The notes under the pieces: model-generated | Told to the model about the DNA's origin: nothing | Database searches by the model: none | The model's input: the letters and a program-made list of their open reading frames with translations, nothing else | Program-made: the position numbers and the translations under genes | Part shown: positions 1 through 10,865 of the stretch, one piece after another | How positions within the stretch are numbered: position 1 is the stretch's first letter | Layout: each line of letters begins with the position of its first letter | Source: Anthonomus grandis grandis | Lineage: Eukaryota; Arthropoda; Insecta; Coleoptera; Curculionidae | DNA length: 64,000 bases | Reading direction: 5' to 3' | Assembly: GCF_022605725.1 (NCBI RefSeq) | Contig: NC_065562.1 | Location: forward strand, 372,001 to 436,000

Positions 1-612
1 TTGACATACGGATACCTCGTAATATTCCCGAGAACTTTTGTTTGAAACAAAAAGTTCTCAGACTCACAGTTAATTCAGAAAAAAATAAAAATCATTTTTT
101 CGAAATTTTTCGTGGGTATACCCCTTTCGATTTTCGACCAAAAAAAAAATTTTTTTTTTATTGAGTTTTTTTACTGGAAATTGTTAGTTTAGGGCTTACT
201 TTAAAATTTGTCAATAATCATTTAAAAAAAAAAAAATTGTACCGTGGGAAAAAACCAGTTTTCTTTTGTTTTTCCCACATTTTTACTAATATCTCGGCTT
301 CTATAGCTTCGATTCAATTCGTTAATAGTTTCTTTTATTACCGATTCTTTTCCTGTTAATTCTTTTTATATTTTATTACAATTGCTTTTCAAAATAAAAA
401 TGGAAAATAAAAAAAATCGACATAAAAACCTAGTTGTCTTATCCCAATACCCTAATAAATGGGACCCTCTTTTCCCTTTATCTTGTGGCACGTATAAATC
501 GTGGAAAATTTACTTAATAAACTTTTCTACTAAGTTTTGCATGGCCTTTAAGGTAAAAAAAGAAGTTTTGAATTTTAAGCATAATTTGAAAACGCAAATA
601 AAATTATTTTGA
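1..612. repeat. Partial S-type segment of the array repeat family
   Basis: This AT-rich stretch matches the 3' part (S segment) of the tandem array units further right. It shares the phrase at 8-30 about 'gatacctcgtaatattcccg', the A-run/T-run tract near 140-165, the 'taccgtgggaaaaaaccag' tract near 240 and 'tctatagcttcgattcaatt' at 299. It is closest of all to the dispersed copy at 52200-52737: both carry the variant around 'cccaataccctaataaatgg' and 'aaacttttctactaagtttt', which the array units lack. The short open frame at 382-612 is low complexity and not credible as a gene. The right edge is blurred, somewhere between 560 and 612. Confidence 0.75.
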
Positions 613-2239
613 AATCAGCGATTATCTGCATACTTTGGTGAATACGCCATAACTTTCATCAGTACGACAGTGAATTAATTGATGAGTTGATTCAGCATAT
701 CCACCCTAGATGTCGCTAAAGAATTAACATTCATATTTTTAGTATATTTTTTTTTATCTTGGATGGCCTTTTTAATAGAAAGGTTTACTTTACTTACACT
801 CATGAGACCTAAACTTTTTTGCTCTTGGTTTAACCTGGCTTTTTAGGGCAGAGCCTATTCCCTTCACCAAAAATGTAGGAAATAGAGAAAATAATATTGT
901 CATTTGCCAATAACGACCTTTATTCTCCTTAATGTTTTTAGGCTCTAATGCTACATAACATACAATCATAATTTTTAATGAAGATATTACGTGTGTGTTT
1001 ATATTATGTGTTATGCTTTAATACATGTTGTCCTTATCTTAATAAAAAAATTTATATATGTACATATAATTTCTGCATATTCTATGTGAAGTATTCAATT
1101 ATTATTTAAATAATATATAAAACTAATTAACTTAATAAGATTACAAAAATATTTATTACATGTCAAACCTGTATACAACTGAACTTTGTCATGATTATTT
1201 TTTATGTGCTCATATGAAAAACTTAATTTTAACTTCTGCACTTTTTTCTTTCACATCCTCCAGTTTTTTGCGGCAAAATGAATTTTAAAAAAACAAAATT
1301 TATAAATTACCTCATTTAGGTATTAAAAAAAATGAAAGATTTAGTAAAAATACCTTAGTACCTATTCCTTGGCAAAGATATTCATTTTTCTTTTTCCAGG
1401 GGCTCTTTTGAAAATTTAAAGATATGACAGGTCCGTTTTTCGCTATGATGCTTTCAATCTGGTGCAAAACACATAACCTTTGTTGGTGTAGTCCACTAAA
1501 ATAACAAAAACAAAATCAAATATAACAATCAAAACATTATGACATAACCTTAAAATGTATGTATTTTCATAAATTTCAGGATTATTCACTAAAAATTGGT
1601 AATTATGAAACTGAATTAAAAAAAAAAACTTGTATGTGTGTAATTGTGATACTTACATTTTATTTTCATATAGGAAAGTAAGAAAGATGCGGAGACTTAA
1701 AAATATCTTCCAACATTTGTTTGGATTTTGGGAACTTCCGTTGCCGGTGGCGTTTATGCTTGTGGGCCGGAAAGTGACATTGAAATGACAAGTGAAAGTC
1801 TCTTCGTCTTCTTCTTTTTTTCTTCGATTTTTATGGCTTAAGCCCGATAGCAACCAACGTGAGTCAGAATTATGCAAAAACATGTTAAGGTGGCTTTACA
1901 TAAAGGAATTAAGCTGTTTACCTTCCAAACAATACCAAAGTTGTTAATTCGTTTTTTTAGGCATAATTAACAATTAAATTATAAATAATGGCTAAGAGTT
2001 AAACGATACACTTTATAATATTAAAATTAATAATAGACAGAATTTTATAACTTTTATTGCTACAGAATAGATGTAACTATTTGGTAGTATAGTACTTTTT
2101 TCAATCGGACCAAAGCAAATTTTTTAAATTATTTCCAATGTTGATCTGGTTTACGATTTTATTACCGATTCATTTTAGAACCCTGACATAATTTTGATAT
2201 ATGTAGGTTTTGAGAATATTTTCTACTAAACTAAAATTA
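613..2239. other. No gene recognised; AT-rich spacer
   Basis: I see no supported gene, RNA or complete element here. The only open frame of note (1653-1883, minus) is 76 codons, has no recognisable domain and sits in biased sequence. The region could be ordinary intergenic DNA or decayed transposon. Confidence 0.5.
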
Positions 2240-2435
2240 AAGAGCGGAGCGTATTGTAACACATCATGGTTCTCTGAAGCATGATACCCAGAAATAAGTT
2301 AGTAATATTTCAATGAAATTTATTTTTGATTATAATATATAATAAGACCTTTCCTTTTCTCTCTGTATTTACTATAGATTGACGAAAAACAAAGAAAAAC
2401 ACAAAGTCACGGTCTCACAACATGTAATTAAACGG

Positions 2436-2474
2436 GCTACACGTGTTTCGCTCTAGTTGGAGCATCATCAGTTA
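2436..2474 (-). ncRNA. Hammerhead-like motif, minus strand (probably weaker)
   Basis: On the minus strand the left arm carries CTGATGA (2465-2471), a 4-bp stem II GCTC/GAGC with loop CAACTA, the GAAA box (2446-2449) and the same palindromic ACACGTGT. The strand upstream of CTGATGA does not pair with the GCCCG that follows the cleavage site, so stem I is poor. It is likely a decayed copy of the ribozyme at 2499-2548. Confidence 0.4.
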
Positions 2475-2498
2475 CAGCATAAGTGTGTGGATGGCTTC

Positions 2499-2548
2499 TA
2501 AAGGCCTGATGATGCTCTAACTAGAGCGAAACACGTGTAGCCCGTTTA
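2499..2548 (+). ncRNA. Hammerhead ribozyme motif, plus strand
   Basis: The conserved box CTGATGA is at 2506-2512. Stem II is GCTCT/AGAGC (2514-2518 with 2523-2527) around loop AACT. The GAAA box is at 2528-2531. A palindromic ACACGTGT (2531-2538) would form a short stem III, best in a dimer. The predicted cleavage site is after the A at 2539 (GTA, which fits NUH). Stem I forms between TAAAGGC (2499-2505) and GCC..TTTA (2540-2542, 2545-2548) with a CG bulge. Short stem III and an internal loop in stem I are typical of Penelope-type hammerheads. One extra U (2513) between the CUGAUGA box and stem II departs from the minimal consensus and may lower activity. Confidence 0.65.
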
Positions 2549-2830
2549 ATTACATGTTGTGAGACCGTGACTTTGTGTTTCGTCAATTTTGTATGTTGGT
2601 CTCTTACAGAATAATGGATGAGATTTTTGGATTTATTATAGATGTTAATGTTTTCCAAGTACTAAAAAAAGAAAAAGTTGGGTAGAGCACCATGCCGAGG
2701 CTAAGGTTTGAACTCAGAGCCTTATGAGGGTACGGCAGGTCTCTTCCCCACTGCGTGTTTAGGGCACTCCTTGGATAATTTTGGAGATTTTTTTTTTGTA
2801 GTACTGACAAAAATTTTTAAAATTTCTACT

Positions 2831-5800
2831 GGTCCCCACGGACTAAAGTAGACGCGAAGCGTCTACTTGTTATATAGGAGCGTCTGCGACTATATTAAGC
2901 ACGCCACCTCGGGTCCGAAAAATCGTGTTTTTTTGGAAATAAAAATTCATATCTTTGGCTGTATGGCTAGCGAAACGATGAAATTTGGCATAGGGTCTCT
3001 CAATACATTGAGAATGATGGATCCGTAAACGAATTTTTTTTCGGGTACCATCAAACGGAGCGGTACTGTCTCAAAGTCAAAAATTCGTAAAAAAACGGGT
3101 CAAAATTCATTTTTGCACGAGATCTCAATTTTAACGCTGTCAAAAAAATTGAAATTTTTAGGCCTAAAAGACTTTATAGTAATTCATGTCTGTATACTTT
3201 TTGGGCCCGATCGGTGTACAGGGTGAGTTGTTATAAGCGAACAAAAGTGACTAAAAAAAAAATTCAAACTTCTCCAGAGGCTAAAAAAAAATTTTTATAA
3301 AAAAAGTGTTTCGGCGAAAAGACTTCGTTTTATAAGAGATTTAACATACTTGGAGCTTTTTTTTGTAAAAAATTTATTTTACGAGTTCTGGCATTTTCAG
3401 TTTTTTGGGATTTTCCGCCAAACGATACTTATTTTGGGAAAAATTTTTTTTTCAAAAAATAACTTCATCCTTTACCTTTCATATGCCATATAATCGAAAT
3501 TTTTGGGAACCATACAGGGCGAGCAATAATGAACTTTACCCATGAAGGTCCGACCCGAAAATCACATTTTATTTAATAACTTTTTCGTAGTGGCATCTGG
3601 ACCATTTATATTCTCAGGCATTAAATACTTTAATAACCCCAGTATTTGTGTAAAATTACAATCTTCCAACTTTAATAGGTTCTGAGCAATTCGAATTTTT
3701 GCGTTTAATTCATTTGCCGCGTCCCTGTACATGGTGAAAGGATCAAACAACATCTAAAGGATCCGAAATTTTGTTTTACAACACATACTAAAATTTCAGG
3801 ATTCCAGCGATAGTACAAGTACCCGAAAAATGCGATTTTATGAAAAAAGTCCATTTTTTTGCGTTTTTGCAGGTAATTGGAGGTGTCAACCTAAACTCTG
3901 ATGAAATGGCTAGTGGGAACAATACTTTGACGCATGGTGGATACAAATTTTTTGCTCGTGACAGGTGGCCGGGACTTGGTCGGGTTTTTTGTAAAATTAT
4001 GAATGAAAATGAACCGGAAACGATCAGGGAAAGGAAGCACCGAATCAGAAAATGAATGGGCTTTCCGAATCTGTGCATATCAATTGGGGAAATTGTGTAT
4101 TGCGGCCAGGAAAATTCGGCAAACATTTTGACGTCTTCGAAAAATGCCGTTTTTTTGAAATGTCAGTGTCTTTATACCGGGGTGAGACGAAATGAAATTT
4201 GCCCGATTATTTTATTAAAATTATTCGAATATATACACGGGTCAGTCGTAATGATCTACTTAATTTAAAATAAGAATTTAGATATTAGGTGAGTTTTTAC
4301 TATTTAGTTTATTATTAATATATGTTAACAATTCTTAAACATTGCTTTTGGGATATAAATAAAAATTTTTTGAAATTATTGATTTTTAAGGTTAGTCGAG
4401 TATCATAACTTTTTTGGTATTGGTGCGATTTGGTTGAAATTTGGTACCTAGTACCTATTTCGGATAAGATTAAGAAATTTTTACAGATATTTGACATGAC
4501 TATGTTTTAAGGTCACGTGACTACCTTAACTTTTTTCCTATTTGTTCGATTTGACTGAAATTTGGTATTTGGGGTTTATTTAGGATGCAATTATTAATTT
4601 TGGACTAATATTTGACATTTGACTTCCGGGTCACGTGACTATTGTAACTTTTTTGCTATTGGTCTGATTGGGTTCAAATTTGGTATTTGGGCTTTATTTA
4701 GAATGCAATTATTAATTTTTGACTAATATTTGACATTTGACTTCCGGGTCACGTGACTATTGTAACTTTTTTGCTATGGGTTCGATTGGGTTCAAATTTG
4801 GTATTTGGGCTTTATTTAAGATACAATTAATAAATTTTAACAGATAATTGACAAATTATATTTTAAAGTCACGTGACTTTCATAATTCTTTTGCTATTGT
4901 TCCGATTGGGTTGAAATTTTGTATTTGGGCTTTATATAGGATGCAAGTAATAAATTTTGACAGAAATTTGACATGTTGAATTTTTTAAGTCACGTGACTT
5001 CCATAACTTTTTGCTATTGATTTGATTGGGTTCAAATTTGGAATTTGGGGTTTATTTAGGATGCAATTGTTGATTTTTTACAAAATTTTAAAATATTAAG
5101 TTCTAGGGTCACGTGACTATCAACATTTCCTATTCGATTGAAATTTGCTATTAGATGATATGTATATATTTATAGATAGTATTTTGTATTACCCTATTCC
5201 TTTTATCTTAATTAATTAAATTATTTCTTAAATTTGCCTTTAAAAAAAAAATTAAAAAATCATCGCTTCGAATACATAGGCTTTAAAGGGAATTTATCTT
5301 CTTTCATAATATTGTAGCATTATTATAGATTTTGAAAAATTTTGTCATTAAGCTTTTTCATTACTTTTTGAATGGTCTTTAGCCGGAAAAAAGAAATTTT
5401 GAATTTGGAGCATGTTCTGAAAAATTTTCATTTTGGGCCGGATTTTGTTTGAAAATCGATAAATGCAAATAAATAGGTTTTCTGTTCATTTTAGAGTCAA
5501 ATCGATAATAACCTTTTTGAAAGGTATCCTGAAGTAGTACAAGATAGAAAAATAAAAAGTTAAAATTTTTCCATAGGGCTCTTGATAATTCGATATTTAT
5601 GATTATTAGTTTTTTACAATTTTCTCCGATTCTGTGATAGCTATAATCAATTCGTTTTAACAGTCGAATTCCTCGTAATATTCCCGAGAACTTTTATTTA
5701 AGAGAAAAAGTTGTCAGAGTTATAGTTTATTTAGAAAAAAATAAAAACCATTTTTTCGCAATTTTTCATGGCTATACCCCTGTCGATTTTGGAGCAAAAA

Positions 5801-7319
5801 AAAAAAATTTTTTTCTTGGGTTTTTTTTACTGGAAATTGCCAACTTAGGGCTTACATTATAAGTTGTCATTTATCATTTAAAAAAAAAAAATTCTACCGT
5901 GGGAAAAAACGAGTTTTCTTTTATTTTTTTTTACATTTTTACTAATATCTCGACTTCTATAGCTTCGATTCAATTCGTTGATGGTTTCTTTTATTCTTTA
6001 TTCTCCTCCTGTTAATTCTTTTTATATTTTATTACAATTGCCGTTCGGAATAAAACTGAAAAATTTTAAAAATCGACGTAAATACATAGACTCTTATGGG
6101 ACCTAATATTTCTCTTTATATTGTGGCACTCGTATAAATCATGGAAAATTTTGGCATTAAGCTTTTTTACTAGTTTTTGAATGGTTTTTAACTAGAAAAA
6201 AGAAATTTTGAATTCGGAGCATATTTTGAAAAAATTGTCATTTTGACCCCGGATTTTGTTCGAAAATCGAAAAATGCAAAGAAATAGGTTTTCCGTTCAT
6301 TTTAGAGTCAAATTGGTAATAATCTTTTTTAAAGATACTCTGAAGTAGTACAGGATAGAAAAATAAAAAATTGAAATTTTTCCATAGGGCTCTTGATAAT
6401 TCGATATTTATGTTTAATAGTTTTTTCCAATTTTCTCCGATTGTATAATAGCTAGAACCGATTCGTTTTAACGCACGGATACCTCGTAATATTTCCGAAA
6501 ACTTTTGTTTAAGACAAAAAGTTGTCAGAGTTATATTTTATTTATAAAAAAATAAAAACCATTTTTTCTTAATTTTTCGTGGGTATACCCCTTTCGATTT
6601 TCGACCAAAAAAAAAAATGTTTTTTTCTAGGATTTTTTTTTGTGAAAATTACAAGTTTAGGGCTAAAACTAAAATTTGTCATAAATTATTTTAAGAAAAA
6701 AAATTATACCGTGGGAAAAAACCAGTTTTCTTTTGTTTTTCCCACATTTTTACTTATATCTCGGCTTCTATAGCTTCGATTCAATTCGTTGATGGTTTCT
6801 TTTATTTCTTATTCTCCTCCTGTCAATTCTTTTGATATTTTATGACTATTACATTTCAAAATAAAAAGAAAAATTGAAACAAATCGACGTAAAATCCCTG
6901 TTTGTTCTATTTAAATAAATAGACCCTTATGGGAACTTCTCTCTGAATTTGGTATTTATGGTTTATTTAGGATACAACTAATAAATTATGACATTTAAGT
7001 TTCAGCCTAGGTCAGGTGACTACCGTAACTTTTTTGCTATTGGTCCGATTCTGTTCGAATTTGGTATTCAGGCTTTATTTAGAATACAATTAATATACTT
7101 TCACAGATATTTGAAATATAAGACAGTATATTGACACACAACGCGACTATATAACAAATTATGGTTCTTTGAAGCATGATACCCCAACAACTGGTCCTCT
7201 CTTTCCTTGGCAGGTAGACGTTAGCCTCCCTGACTCACCTAAGTACACCTGATAATTTTTGATTGTTTTTTTAAATTCCCTTATGGCTTTTCACAGACAA
7301 GACCTAAAGGTTCCAAACT
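2831..7319. repeat. Array unit A
   Basis: The first hairpin is at 2831-2843 and the second at 2847-2867 (arms AGTAGACGC/GCGTCTACT, loop GAA). The L region runs to about 4370. Six exact GTCACGTGAC palindromes lie at 4512-5117. Two S segments follow (landmark 'tctatagcttcgattcaatt' near 5955 and 6765) with long A-run/T-run tracts. A seventh, damaged palindrome (GTCAGGTGAC) is at 7011. Short open frames on both strands (for example 3562-3753 minus, 3788-4126 minus, 3840-4268 plus) recur in every unit, overlap each other in antisense and show no known domain. I do not call them genes. Confidence 0.85.
4512..5117. repeat. E-box subrepeat cluster in unit A
   Basis: Six copies of a subrepeat of 118-121 bp, each with the 10-bp palindrome GTCACGTGAC (starts 4512, 4630, 4748, 4868, 4989, 5108). 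Each is followed by 'taacttttttgctattggt' or a variant and 'caaatttggtatttgggctt'. CACGTG is the canonical E-box bound by bHLH-ZIP and clock-type factors. Whether anything binds here is unknown. Confidence 0.85.
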
Positions 7320-7384
7320 GGTCCCCACGGACCAAAAGTATAGGAGCGAAGCGACTATACTTGTTATATAGTCGCAGACTATAT
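7319..7384. other. Three-hairpin module at unit start (type example)
   Basis: H1 is TGGTCC-CCAC-GGACCA (7319-7334). H2 has 7-bp arms AGTATAG/CTATACT (7337-7343, 7355-7361) enclosing GA and GA, which can form tandem sheared G-A pairs, around the core GCGAAGC (7346-7352). H3 has 8-bp arms ATATAGTC/GACTATAT around GCA (7366-7384). The same module opens units C and C'; A, A' and B' carry variants. The start at 27703 is cut after H2. d(GCGAAGC) is known as an unusually stable DNA mini-hairpin. The function is unknown. Confidence 0.7.
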
Positions 7385-10300
7385 TATGCACGCGAGGTCG
7401 GGCCCGAAAAATCGTGTTTTTTTGGAAATAAAAATTCATATCTTTGGCTGTATGGTTAGCGAAACGATGAAATTTGGCATAGGGTCTCTCAATACATTGA
7501 GAATGATGGATCCGTAAACGATTTTTTTTTCCGGTACCACCAAACGGAGCGGTACTGTCTCAAAGTCAAAAATTCGTAAAAAAACGGGTCAAATTCCTTT
7601 CAGACGCGAGAACTCAAATAAAAAGCCTTTAAAAAACTTTAAATTTTTAAGACATAAGGGTCGGTGGGGGCTTAAGAACTGTATACTTTTTGGGCCAGAT
7701 CGGTATACAGGGTGAGTTGTTATAAGCGAACAAAAGTGACTAAAAAAAAATTCAAACTTCTCCAGAGGCTAAAAAAAAATTTTTATAAAAAAAGTGTTTC
7801 GGCGAAAAGACTTCGTTTTATAAGAGATTTGACATACTTGGAGCTTTTTTTTGTAAAAAATTTATTTTACGAGTTCTGGCATTTTCAGTTTTTTAGGATT
7901 TTCCGCCAAACGATACTTATTTTGGGAAAATTTTTTTTTTCAAAAAATAACTTCATCCTTTACCTTTTATATGCCATATAACCGAAATTTTTGGGAACCA
8001 TACAGGGTGAGCAATAATGAACTTTACCCATGAAGGTCCGACCCGAAAATCACATTTTATTTAATAACTTTTTAGTGGTTGCACCTGGACAATTTATATT
8101 CTCAGGCATTAAATACTTTAATAACCCCATTATTTGTGTAAAATTACAATCTTCCAACTTTAATAGGTTCTGAGCAATTCGAATTTTCGCGTTTAATTCA
8201 TTTGCCGCGTCCCTGTACATGGTGAAAAGATCAGACATCGTCTAAAAGATCCGAAATTTTGTTTTACAACACATACTAAAATTTCAGGGTTCCAGCGATA
8301 GTACAAGTACCCGAAAAATGCGATTTTATGAAAAAAGTCCATTTTTTGCGTTTTTGCAGGTAATTGGAGGTGTCAACCTAAACTCTGATGAAATGGCTAG
8401 TGGGAACAATACTTTGACGCATTGTGGTTACAAATTTTTTGCTCGTAACAGGTGGCCGGGACTTGGTTGGGTTTTTTGTAAAATTATGAATGAAAATGAA
8501 CCGGAAACGATCAGGGAAAGGAAGCACCGAATCAGAAAATGAATGGGCTTTCCGAATCTGTGCATATCAATTGGGGAAATTGTGTATTGCGGCCAGGAAA
8601 ATTCGGCAAACATTTTGACGTCTTCGAAAAATGCCGTTTTTTTGAAAAGTCAGTGGTTTTATACCGGGGTGAGACGAAATGAAATTTGCCCGATTATTTT
8701 ATTAAAATTATTCGAATATATACACGGGTCAGTCGTAATGATCTATTTAATTTAAAATAAAAATTTAGATATTAGGTGAGCTTTTACTATTTAGTTTATT
8801 ATTAATAAATGTTAATAATTCTTAAACATTGCTTTTGGGTTATAAATAAAAAATTTTTGAAATTATTGATTTTTAAGGTTAGTCGAGTATCATAACTTTT
8901 TTGGTATTGGTGCGATTTGGTTGAAATTTGGTACCTAGTACCTATTTCGGATAAGATTAATAAATTTTTACAGATATTTGACATGACTATGTTTTAGGGT
9001 CACGTGACTACCTTAACTTTCTTCCTATTTGTCCGATTTGAATGAAATTTGGTATTTGGGGTTTATTTAGGATGCAATTATTAATTTTTCATAGATATTT
9101 GACATTTGACTTCCAGGTCACGTGACTATCGTAACTTTTTTGCTATTGGTCTGATTGGGTTCAAATTTGGTATTTGGGCTTTATTTAGGATGCAATTATT
9201 AATTTTTGACAGATATTTGACATTTGACTTCCGGGTCACGTGACTATTGTAACTTTTTTGCTATGAGTCCGATTGGGTTCAAATTTGGTATTTATGCTTT
9301 ATTTAGGACACAATTAATAAATTTTAACAGATAATTGTCAAATTATATTTTAAAGTCACGTGACTTTGATAATTCTTTTGCTATTGATCCGATTGGGTTG
9401 AAATTTGGTATTTAGAGTTTTATTAGGATGCCATTATTGAATTTTTACAAATTTTTAAAATATTGCGTTTTTAAGTCACGTGACTATCAAAATTTCTTTC
9501 GTATTCGTCCGATTTGATTGAAATTTCCTATTAGATTATATGTATATATTTATAGATAATATTTTGTAGTACCCTATTGCTTTTAACTTAATTGTTTCTT
9601 AGATTTGCCTTTGAAAAACAAATTAAAAAATCATCGGTTGGATATGCTTTAAAGGGAACTTATCTTCTTTCATAATATTGTAGCATTATTATAGATTTTG
9701 AAAATTTTTGTCATTAAGCTTTTTCATTCCTTTTTGAATGGTCTTTAGCCAGAAAAAAGAAATTTGGAATTTGGAGCATGTTTTGAAAAAATTTTAATTT
9801 TGGGCCCGGTTTTGTTCGAAAATCGATAAATGCAAATAAATAGGTTTTCTGTTCATTTTAGAGTCAAATCGATAATAACCTTTTTGAAAGGTATCCTGAA
9901 GTAGTACCTGATAGAAAAATAAAAAAATGAAATTTTTTCATAGGGCTCTTGATAATTCGATATTTATGAATTATAGTTTTTTACAATTTTCTCCGAATCT
10001 GTGATAGCTATAATCAATTAGTTTTTAAATTCGAATACCTCGTAATATTCCCTAGAACTTTTGTTTAAGGCAAAAAGTTGTTAGAGTTATAGTTTAGTTA
10101 GAAAAAAATAAAAACCATTTTTTCACAATTTTTCATGGCTATACCCCTTTCGATTTTGGAGCAAAAAAAAAAATTTTTTTTCTTGGGTTTTTTTTACTGG
10201 AAATTGCCAACTTAGGGCTTGCATTATAATTTGTCAATTATCATTTTAAGAAAAAAAATGGTACCGTGGAAAAAAAACGAGTTTTCTTTTATTTTTTTTC

Positions 10301-10865
10301 ACATTTTTACTAATATCTCGACTTCTATAGCTTCGATTCGATTCGTTGATGGTTTCTTTTATTTCTTATTCTCCTCCTGTCAATTCTTTTGATATTTTAT
10401 TACTATTATATTTCAAAACAAAAAGGAAAATTAAAACAAATCGACGTAAAATCCCTGTTTGTTCTATTTCAATAAATAGACCCTTATGGGAACTTCTCTC
10501 TGAATTTGGTATTTATGGTTTCTTTAGGATACAAGGAATAAATTATGACAGATAACTGACATTTGAGTCAGCCTAGGTCACATGACTACCGTAACTTTTT
10601 AGCTATTGGTCCGATTCTGCTCGAATTTGGTATTCAGGCTTTATTTAGAATACAATTAATATACTTCGACAGATATTTGAAATATAAGATAGTATACTAA
10701 CACAACGCGACTATATAACAAATTATGGTTCTTTGAAGCATGATACCCCAACCACTGGTCATCTCTTTCCTTGGCATATAAACGTTGGTACACCTGACAA
10801 TTTTGGTTTTTTTTTTAAGAATTCCTTTATAGCCATTCACAAACAAGACCTAAAGGTTCCAAACT
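7320..10865. repeat. Array unit B (short form)
   Basis: The hairpins are H1 at 7319-7334, H2 at 7337-7361 and H3 at 7366-7384. This unit has five palindromes and only one S segment, which explains its shorter length. Around 7585-7690 it carries about 100 bp found in none of the other five units. Apart from that it pairs with unit B' (19756-23303), and from about 8340 on the two are nearly identical. Confidence 0.85.
8999..9484. repeat. E-box subrepeat cluster in unit B
   Basis: Five exact GTCACGTGAC palindromes start at 8999, 9117, 9235, 9355 and 9475, spaced 118-120 bp. A damaged copy (GTCACATGAC) lies near 10576 outside the cluster. Confidence 0.85.

Larger units (their letters stand above)
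2378..2586. repeat. Inverted repeat with hammerhead motifs (Penelope-like type)
   Basis: Two arms of about 80-90 bp (2378-2471 and 2507-2586) are reverse complements apart from a few changes and a short extra stretch in the left arm near 2385-2396. They are separated by about 35 bp. Both arms contain the core of a hammerhead ribozyme, one on each strand. Terminal repeats carrying short-stem-III hammerhead ribozymes are a known feature of Penelope-like retroelements, and inverted junctions of those repeats occur. No reverse transcriptase of that class is visible in the window, so this would be an end fragment only. Confidence 0.6.
2240..2830. repeat. Degenerate 3' end of an array unit, interrupted
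   Basis: Bases 2240-2290 ('catggttctctgaagcatga' and flanks) resemble the 3' part of every array unit (for example 7150-7195). Bases 2770-2830 loosely resemble the last 80 bases of a unit, ending 'actggtcc'. The inverted-repeat element at 2378-2586 lies between them, so an older unit was probably present here before that element inserted. The array therefore fades out to the left instead of starting abruptly. The identity is low and judged by eye. Confidence 0.45.

Noticed and set aside
3562..3753. 63-codon minus frame with protein-like composition, in all six units
   Set aside because: It looks more like real protein than the others, but the B and B' copies differ mostly by amino-acid changes, and no start context, partner exon or family could be supported.
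3788..4268. Open frames of 60-112 codons on both strands, repeated in each array unit
   Set aside because: They overlap in antisense, have no recognised domain, and the changes between units alter amino acids freely. They are open because neighbouring units are nearly identical copies.
2831..7319. Array unit as a Helitron (starts TC, ends CTGG, hairpins near the ends)
   Set aside because: The TC/CTRR match is weak evidence. The hairpin is at the wrong end, no Rep/helicase is present, and 'actgg' also occurs in the left flank.
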